A stretch of DNA of 17,432 nucleotides, from contig NZCO01000031.1 in NCBI GenBank assembly GCA_002686445.1, forward strand, positions 1-17,432, in the 5' to 3' direction. The DNA is from a bacterium (GTDB lineage: Bacteria; Patescibacteriota; Andersenbacteria; UBA10190). A program made the position numbers and the translations under genes. This document shows positions 13,221-17,432 of this stretch, one piece after another. Position 1 is the first letter of the stretch. Each line of letters begins with the position of its first letter. The notes beneath the pieces are model-generated. The model saw only the letters and a program-made list of their open reading frames with translations. It was not told the DNA's origin and made no database searches.

Positions 13221-13553
13221 ATGTCTCTGTATCTCGCACTCGCCAGTGCTGCCATCCTAGTCATTACACTCACCTACTTCACGGTTTCGACGTTCTGGCT
13301 GAGCGAGCCCCTCTTTCGAATGGCTCATGCTATGGACCGGCCGCGCGACCATGAACTTTGCCGGGCCTTCTGTAAAAAACATCGCTCTGTCCTCGGCAGA
13401 CCTCACTTCCACTTCGTCCTGTGGACAATGCAGAAGCGGGACCTACTCACAGTCAATCACACGCCGGAAAGTCCGGCCATACGAGACTTCTGCTACAAGG
13501 TCATGGTTACCCTTAGGGGTGCCCGGCACTATGGACAAGCCAAGCAAAATTGA
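13221..13553 (+). CDS. Small single-span membrane protein of unknown function (110 aa)
   Basis: I do not recognise this protein. Residues about 4-27 form one hydrophobic helix. The rest is soluble and basic, with a clustered set of Cys and His: Cys47-x3-Cys51-x2-His54, then His62, His64 and Cys91. These could bind a metal, but the spacing matches no family I can name. The positive charges after the helix suggest a cytoplasmic C-terminal domain. The gene is a self-contained unit with a near-consensus promoter at 13143-13171, a Shine-Dalgarno at 13208-13214 and an intrinsic terminator at 13577-13603. It probably is well expressed. It lies between the divergent antiporter and the convergent membrane protein. 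Base composition is similar to its neighbours, so I see no direct sign of recent transfer. Confidence 0.75.
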   Translation: MSLYLALASAAILVITLTYFTVSTFWLSEPLFRMAHAMDRPRDHELCRAFCKKHRSVLGRPHFHFVLWTMQKRDLLTVNHTPESPAIRDFCYKVMVTLRGARHYGQAKQN

Positions 13554-13576
13554 CGCTCTGCTCGAGCCCCGAACCC

Positions 13577-13603
13577 AAGCCGACTACGTCGGCTTCTTTT
13601 TTT
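13577..13603 (+). terminator. Intrinsic terminator of the small membrane-protein gene
   Basis: AAGCCGAC and GTCGGCTT form a perfect 8-bp stem around TAC (13577-13595), followed by C and seven T. The T tract touches the stop codon (13602-13604) of the convergent gene. Confidence 0.9.
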
Positions 13604-15191
13604 ATCCGCCGATGCGCAATCGCCGTCGGTCAATACTATGTGCTTCTATAACCGCTGCGTTCTCGGGCACGTCGCGTACCCAAATAAGTACTTGCGGATC
13701 GGCAAACACCGGAACCCACTCACGGTCGCCTACGCGAGCGGCCAGAAATGTTTGCGCCCACGGCGTGATATCGCGATACCGAAAGACAATGACATTAAAG
13801 TTATGCTCGGCGAGCTGCTGCTCCCACACCGCCTCATCTTCCTGCATCGGGATATATACATTAGTGAAAAAACTTTCCGGGTAGGCCTCTGGTCGGTTGT
13901 CCACAAAGACCTGCTGCTCGGGTGGGAGAAAGTAAATGAGATATCCGCCGATGTCGTAGTTATTCATGATCGGCCCCGCTATCTTGTTGTCGCGCATAAA
14001 CTGCGCAGCGCTGCCCACGCCTGGTACCAACCCGAAGCCTCGCACCGGAATGCGCTCCTGCACATCCGGCAGTTGAGTAAAGAAGATAATGATGAGCAGC
14101 ACTGCTCCCACCCCCGCGGTATACCAAGGCGTGTTTTCAGTGAAGCGGCGCCGCTCAAACGAAGCCGCTGCAGAGAAGAAGAATGCCACCATCGGTATCG
14201 CTACTAATCCAGCTGGGGTGAAGTTACGCAACGCCAGCCAGGCCATAACTACTAGCGTCGCAGTTAGCGCTATGTGCGCCAGGGGTAATCGTTGTTGCCG
14301 GCGAGATGCGCCAGCGATCGCAAACCCGACGAGCAACACTGTAGTAAGTATCTTTACTAACAAAAAGTTGGGGTTATCAAACCCCCACTCCTCAAGAAAA
14401 AAGATCGACTGATTCTCTATCAACTGATACCCGTAGTTACGGAAAATTTGAAACGGATACAGCAGACCTCGTATACCAAACGGAGTCATTAACGAAGCGA
14501 GTACTACCAAGCCGGTCGCCGCAGCCAGTCGCCGAATGACGACGTCGCGCCAGACCTCCCTCCAATTGGGCCAGCGATACACCAGCTGCTCTAACAGATA
14601 CAGACCAATGATAAAAATGCCGAAGACAAAGTAGACGTGCGTGTTCACCCAGAGCAACTGCAATACAGGCAGTGCCCACAACCATCGCCACGATAAATCC
14701 CCGCGCGTAACACGCCAGAGAATCCAGATAAAGCAGGCAATAAACAAATAGCTAAAGGCCTCCGGCCGCACCTCTGTCCGCTGCGCCAGCAACGGAACGA
14801 GCGCCAACGCAGTCAGTGTCGCAATTAGTAAGTTGGACCAGCGACGGGCCAAGTCAAAGACAATCAACAGGGAAAGCAGACTGATGACTATGTACCCCAC
14901 CTGCACCGCCGTGATGCCCCCAGCTTGTTCGAGCAATGCTGCCAACACTCCTGAACCCCAGTGATGATTAACCACCGGAAAGTCCACGTGGGTATATGAA
15001 TAGAAATTTGTGTCGAGCACGCCCGCGTTGGTCGACCAATCAGCGAGCAGCAAGTGACCATTTTGTATATGCCGACCTAAGTCGGCTGTCACCATATTCA
15101 CCGGCTGCGCCAACCAAAATCCGTACCACACCAGAATCAGAATCACCGCCAACACGCCCCCGCCAATCCGCATACCCGTCCATTTATCCAT
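13602..15191 (-). CDS. Polytopic membrane protein, GT-C glycosyltransferase-like
   Basis: This is a 529-residue protein with about ten to twelve membrane helices. After the first helix, the outer loop has TADLGRHIQNGHLL (Asp37) and then NFYSYTH and VNHHWGSGVL. This follows the D-x-x-x-H ... DxxSYT ... NHxW pattern of an uncharacterised bacterial GT-C-like family, in which the early Asp is the likely catalytic residue. A soluble C-terminal domain from about 395 carries YDIGGYLIYFLPPEQQVFVDNRPEAY, a pattern typical of the same family. Assignment as a lipid-linked sugar transferase is inferred from this pattern; a non-enzymatic role cannot be excluded. I prefer the ATG at 15191 to the GTG just before it (15194); neither has a good Shine-Dalgarno. 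It is the second GT-C-type gene in the window. Confidence 0.8.
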   Translation of the reverse strand: MDKWTGMRIGGGVLAVILILVWYGFWLAQPVNMVTADLGRHIQNGHLLLADWSTNAGVLDTNFYSYTHVDFPVVNHHWGSGVLAALLEQAGGITAVQVGYIVISLLSLLIVFDLARRWSNLLIATLTALALVPLLAQRTEVRPEAFSYLFIACFIWILWRVTRGDLSWRWLWALPVLQLLWVNTHVYFVFGIFIIGLYLLEQLVYRWPNWREVWRDVVIRRLAAATGLVVLASLMTPFGIRGLLYPFQIFRNYGYQLIENQSIFFLEEWGFDNPNFLLVKILTTVLLVGFAIAGASRRQQRLPLAHIALTATLVVMAWLALRNFTPAGLVAIPMVAFFFSAAASFERRRFTENTPWYTAGVGAVLLIIIFFTQLPDVQERIPVRGFGLVPGVGSAAQFMRDNKIAGPIMNNYDIGGYLIYFLPPEQQVFVDNRPEAYPESFFTNVYIPMQEDEAVWEQQLAEHNFNVIVFRYRDITPWAQTFLAARVGDREWVPVFADPQVLIWVRDVPENAAVIEAHSIDRRRLRIGG

Positions 15192-15261
15192 CACCCCAGC
15201 ATAGCAGGGTCACCGGCAATAAAGGGTGTCCCACCAACACACGGGGGAAAATGTCTCCGAA

Positions 15262-15355
15262 TTTCCGGCTCTGCCGGAAACTGAGGACTCATGTTGGGAT
15301 GGGAGCAGTGCCCCGAGTGCCGAAGGGGCACGATGAGGGAAGGAGTCACCTTCCC
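15262..15355. repeat. Three consecutive hairpins
   Basis: Perfect stems stand at 15262-15280 (8 bp, TCT loop), 15308-15331 (7 bp, 10-nt loop) and 15337-15355 (7 bp, AGTCA loop). None has a T tract, so they are not typical terminators. The arrangement resembles the hairpin chain at 698-855. A structured RNA cannot be excluded. Confidence 0.7.
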
Positions 15356-15473
15356 TTATAAAACGCGGTGAAATATTATCCTTTGCGCGAACCTTTTTCC
15401 AAGATACCGAAAGCAGAAACAACTAACAATTGCAAACTGACAGCACTGACCGACGCACGACGCCCCCGTAAGC

Positions 15474-15494
15474 GCCCTTCGACAAGCTCAGGGC
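15474..15494 (+). repeat. TTCGACAAGCTCAG palindromic repeat, intergenic copy
   Basis: GCCCTTCGACAAGCTCAGGGC has paired GCCCT/AGGGC arms. Its first 18 bases match the mutM-internal copy (minus strand 11456-11439) exactly. This family of short repeats is widespread in bacterial genomes. Confidence 0.85.
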
Positions 15495-15602
15495 AACCAG
15501 CACTAACGCCGGCGCGGCCGCGCGATTCCATATTCAAAAACCCAGCCCAGCCAGAAAAAAATTAAAAGGTGGCGCGGCCCGCGCTCGGCGTTTAGGCTGG
15601 CT

Positions 15603-15618
15603 CGGCGCAAATGCGCCG
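15603..15618. repeat. Hairpin at the 3' end of the GrpB-family gene
   Basis: CGGCGCA and TGCGCCG form a 7-bp perfect stem with an AA loop, 3 nt beyond the stop codon of the minus-strand gene. No T run follows it within the next bases in that direction, so termination is only a possibility. Confidence 0.5.
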
Positions 15619-15620
15619 GC

Positions 15621-16169
15621 TTACGGGGTGACGGTCGACAGTGAATCACTATTGTTAGCTCGTTGTAGTAAATCGGTCATGTACTTGTCCTTCTTCTTTC
15701 TGTAAGTGCTATAGTCGTCAGGATATTTTTTGTACAGCTCCCGCTTGAGCTTGCTGTACTGCTTAACCTCGGCGGGGTGACTGCGGAGATAATCCCGCAC
15801 GACCAGCATCTCTGCTACGTGCCGGTGGTCGGCTGGAAAAATATGGACATTGGATAAGCGGACATTATTCTCCTGTCTAATAAATAGCTGTGAGTTGTTT
15901 GTTACATACTCTCCCAAATGTTCGTATCCGGCTCGCTTCATGGCATCTTGATATCCGTCGACAACAGTGAGGTTGTCGACCGTTATCAAAATATCTAGCG
16001 TCGGTTTGCTAGCCAGGCCAGGTACGGCGGTGCTGCCGATGTGTTCGATAGACAAGGCGCTATCTTGGAAAAGTGCAGCAAGCGTACTAGCTTCCGCTTT
16101 AAACTGCTGTTCCCACGCAGGGTCATACTCGAGAACCTCGTATTTTCTGTGTCGATACCCTTCTTTCAC
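15621..16169 (-). CDS. GrpB family protein (UPF0157, nucleotidyltransferase-like)
   Basis: The 182-residue protein carries the family signature IEHIGSTAVPGLASKPTLDI (41-60), in which the Gly-Ser pair and the Asp at 59 resemble the active site of the nucleotidyltransferase superfamily. GrpB-type domains occur alone or fused to dephospho-CoA kinase; their reaction is not established. The rest follows the family pattern, including NVHIFPADH near 112-120 and the RDYLRSHP segment. The length is normal. The start is taken as GTG at 16169, since no ATG lies near the N-terminus and the region after it (YEVLEYDPAW) begins the domain. It is divergent from the acidic-protein gene at 16406. No clear promoter was found for it. 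Confidence 0.9.
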   Translation of the reverse strand: MKEGYRHRKYEVLEYDPAWEQQFKAEASTLAALFQDSALSIEHIGSTAVPGLASKPTLDILITVDNLTVVDGYQDAMKRAGYEHLGEYVTNNSQLFIRQENNVRLSNVHIFPADHRHVAEMLVVRDYLRSHPAEVKQYSKLKRELYKKYPDDYSTYRKKKDKYMTDLLQRANNSDSLSTVTP

Positions 16170-16249
16170 AGTTTAAGGGTACATTGCGGGCCTGTTTCAG
16201 CATAGTTGTAATATTATGGCTTTGTTGAGCCATCTTGGATTTGACAAAC

Positions 16250-16278
16250 TTGACTTAGTATGTCTTGTGTGATAGGAT
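16250..16278 (+). promoter_or_regulatory. Sigma-70 promoter for the acidic-protein gene
   Basis: TTGACT (16250-16255), a 17-nt spacer and TAGGAT (16273-16278) form a good promoter. A second TTGACA at 16241-16246 lies just upstream without a matching -10. Transcription is expected to start near 16285. Confidence 0.6.
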
Positions 16279-16282
16279 TCTG

Positions 16283-16405
16283 GTTGGAAGTGATGTTCTT
16301 TCCAACAAATCCCTACTCGTTATGGGTGGGTGCACCTCTGTAGGTGAACAGTGTTTGTTGATTGCACTAACTTAATCAACACCCTCGTTACTCGGAGAAG
16401 TCGTT
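16283..16405 (+). promoter_or_regulatory. Structured 5' leader with three stem-loops and a Shine-Dalgarno site
   Basis: The leader of about 120 nt can form stems at 16283-16289/16300-16306 (7 bp), 16333-16337/16342-16346 (5 bp) and 16356-16363/16374-16381 (8 bp, 10-nt loop). GGAG at 16394-16397 lies 8 nt before the ATG. CTCGTTA occurs twice (16316-16322 and 16384-16390). The first stem starts at the expected 5' end of the RNA and may protect it. I match it to no known riboswitch class. Confidence 0.45.
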
Positions 16406-16828
16406 ATGACTACTCGTTTCGATATAACAGCAGGTCCTGGCAAGTATGATTTCGTGCTGGCGCTATTCGAAGGCAAAACCGTGGCATTCACGGTTGAAAC
16501 CCTGGGACAGATTGACGTTGAAATCGTCGAACTCTCAGCGGCTGGTCAGCGCATGGAATTCTACTTCGCTGGCTTGGCGTGGGAACCAACTCATCATGAG
16601 CTGGAACAGTACGTACGAGGCTGCTTTGACATTCGAACTCGCACTGGTCAGATCGTGGTGGAGTTTCGCAATGATGAATCAGTGGAAATTGATGTCGTTG
16701 AACAAGACGATATTCAAAACCCTCATCTGTGCTTAGAATGCCATAAGCCTCCATCCGACTGCTGGTGTTTTGATGAGGAAGATATTCCACATCCGTCGGA
16801 AATCTATCCACGCGATCATCCCGCCTAG
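16406..16828 (+). CDS. Acidic protein of unknown function with C-terminal Cys cluster (140 aa)
   Basis: I do not recognise this protein. It has no signal peptide or membrane helix and is strongly acidic. The first 100 residues alternate in a beta-strand pattern (for example KTVAFTVETLGQIDVEIVEL and GQIVVEFRNDESVEIDVVEQ). Near the end lies Cys109-x2-Cys112-His113-x5-Cys119-x-Cys121, which could bind one zinc ion, followed by an acidic, Pro-rich tail. The ATG at 16406 has a Shine-Dalgarno 8 nt upstream. The gene has its own promoter and a structured leader, and is followed by two hairpins. The next gene downstream on the same strand is also an unknown acidic protein, so the pair may be functionally linked. 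Phage, plasmid or lineage-specific origin are all possible. Confidence 0.78.
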   Translation: MTTRFDITAGPGKYDFVLALFEGKTVAFTVETLGQIDVEIVELSAAGQRMEFYFAGLAWEPTHHELEQYVRGCFDIRTRTGQIVVEFRNDESVEIDVVEQDDIQNPHLCLECHKPPSDCWCFDEEDIPHPSEIYPRDHPA

Positions 16829-16848
16829 CCTAGCTGTAACGAGATAAA

Positions 16849-16878
16849 AAGCCCTGACTATTTCATGTAGTCGGGCTT
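16849..16878. terminator. Hairpin that fits an intrinsic terminator, best on the minus strand
   Basis: AAGCCC-T-GACTA and TAGTC-GGGCTT pair over 11 bp with one bulged T, 21 nt after the stop of the acidic-protein gene. The plus-strand 3' tail is CTCTCTC rather than a T run, so termination there is weak. On the minus strand the stem is followed by TTTTT, but no minus-strand gene is seen to use it. Confidence 0.55.
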
Positions 16879-16881
16879 CTC

Positions 16882-16909
16882 TCTCAATACTCACGGATGA
16901 GTATTGAGA
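16882..16909. repeat. 12-bp perfect hairpin with CGGA tetraloop
   Basis: TCTCAATACTCA and TGAGTATTGAGA pair without mismatch around CGGA, directly after the previous hairpin. There is no T tract. It lies about 100 nt before the next gene and could be a transcript-processing site, an mRNA 3'-end stabiliser or a protein-binding palindrome. Confidence 0.75.
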
Positions 16910-17011
16910 TGAGGAGTAAGGAAACAAACTCTAGTGCCTTTGTTGGCTGGGCACGTTAAACATTGAGCTATGCTGTTCGTTACACCCCTTTTTATGCGAG
17001 GGATGCTTGAG

Positions 17012-17432
17012 ATGAATGTAATGCGATTAGGCGACTACAAGGGCTGGGGAAACTTGGAACTTGTTGGAGTACGAGAGCGGAAGGAAAATGACGAGGTCAC
17101 TGTTACCTCTGTCTACTTCCTGCTTCGAGTTGATGAGGATTGGGCTGACCCAAACCTTAACTGGCTACGGGTAGAGCTTACCTTACCTGGTAAACTGCGG
17201 CAAGGTTTCTGTGTGGTTGACCCAGTAGACGGGTGTGACCCTAACACCGTGCTCTTTGCTCGATCCGTAAAAGGTCAGCTTCGTAAACCCTGGCGTTTCC
17301 TGCAAGCAACAGCCAGAGTGCTTGAAGATGAGATGGAAGCCCACCAGGCTCATCTTGAACATCAAGATGAACTGGCCGCCCGCGAAGCTAGTCGTGAATA
17401 TCACGAGCAAATGTGGGATGCTCCACCATCAA
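17012..17432 (+). CDS. Unknown acidic protein, 3' end cut off by window edge
   Basis: The frame is open from 16970 to the right edge, with 140 residues from the chosen start. I do not recognise it. It has no signal peptide or membrane helix. The N-terminal part alternates like beta strands (about residues 15-80), then comes a basic KGQLRKPWRF patch (about 91-100). A highly charged helical stretch rich in Glu, His and Ala follows (about 104-135). Five in-frame ATGs stand at 16970, 16994, 17003, 17012 and 17021. I chose 17012 because GAGGG (16998-17002) lies 9 nt before it; 17021 is also possible. Like the gene before it, it is acidic and begins with a Shine-Dalgarno, so both may belong to one small unit or mobile element. 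Confidence 0.7.
   Translation, partial: MNVMRLGDYKGWGNLELVGVRERKENDEVTVTSVYFLLRVDEDWADPNLNWLRVELTLPGKLRQGFCVVDPVDGCDPNTVLFARSVKGQLRKPWRFLQATARVLEDEMEAHQAHLEHQDELAAREASREYHEQMWDAPPS

Larger units (their letters stand above)
15195..15620. other. Gene-free gap rich in hairpins and dispersed repeats
   Basis: I find no credible gene in these 426 bases. Open frames here are short, low in hydrophobic pattern and cross repeats. Besides the repeats listed separately, there is a 12-bp palindrome GCGCGGCCGCGC at 15512-15523. The region separates the GT-C-like gene from the GrpB-family gene and collects several of the repeat types also seen inside or beside genes. Confidence 0.7.

Noticed and set aside
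13638..14207. Plus-strand frame of 189 codons opposite the GT-C-like gene.
   Set aside because: It shows no domain and lies fully inside a well-supported membrane-protein gene on the other strand.
15210..15422. Minus-strand frame of 70 codons in the repeat-rich gap.
   Set aside because: It reads through the hairpins, has no ribosome site and no recognisable pattern.
16909..16959. Sixteen-codon open frame as a leader peptide before the last gene.
   Set aside because: Its ATG lies at the end of the 12-bp hairpin, there is no ribosome site, and a frame this short is expected by chance.

Overview
The window is 17.4 kb of ordinary bacterial DNA using the standard code (TGA is a stop, for example at 8520 and 11788). 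I place it, with moderate confidence, in the Candidate Phyla Radiation (Patescibacteria). The reasons are the many gene starts with no visible Shine-Dalgarno sequence, a cyclophilin with a long insertion before its active-site strand, and short palindromic repeats sitting inside coding sequence in the MutM gene. No rRNA gene or ribosomal protein is present to settle the taxonomy.

Left end (1-1513), accessory-looking. A serine recombinase runs off the left edge on the minus strand. Next comes a 160-bp chain of six unrelated hairpins, then a complete tRNA-Asn(GTT) with encoded CCA. A tiny GIY-YIG nuclease gene follows; its last codons and stop lie inside the tRNA 5' end. Beyond the nuclease gene is a second, broken copy of the tRNA 5' end, interrupted by an 18-bp palindrome. 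The nuclease gene is therefore flanked by direct repeats of the tRNA.

Core block (1514-9413). A plus-strand GT-C type membrane glycosyltransferase converges on a minus-strand run of five genes. In transcription order these are a RimK-like ATP-grasp ligase, an M23 metallopeptidase (overlapping the ligase by 23 nt), DnaG primase, RpoD with a histone-H1-like lysine tail, and a membrane-anchored cyclophilin. This is a dnaG-rpoD macromolecular-synthesis operon with a peptide ligase and peptidase upstream of dnaG.

Divergent from the ATP-grasp gene (9534-10841) is a Mur ligase most like the C-terminal half of cyanophycin synthetase. ATP-grasp plus this Mur domain are the two catalytic halves of CphA, here as separate divergent genes with an M23 peptidase next to them. 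I regard this as the best candidate in the window for an undescribed peptide-forming system.

Right part (10843-15620). MutM carries two in-frame repeat insertions, one of which stretches its zinc finger. A cation/proton antiporter with a Gln/Pro tail follows, then a small membrane protein with a strong promoter and terminator, and a second GT-C-like membrane protein. A repeat-rich gap without genes comes next.

Right end (15621-17432). This holds a GrpB-family protein and two acidic proteins of unknown function on the plus strand. The first has a clear promoter, a 120-nt structured leader and a Shine-Dalgarno site; the second runs off the window.
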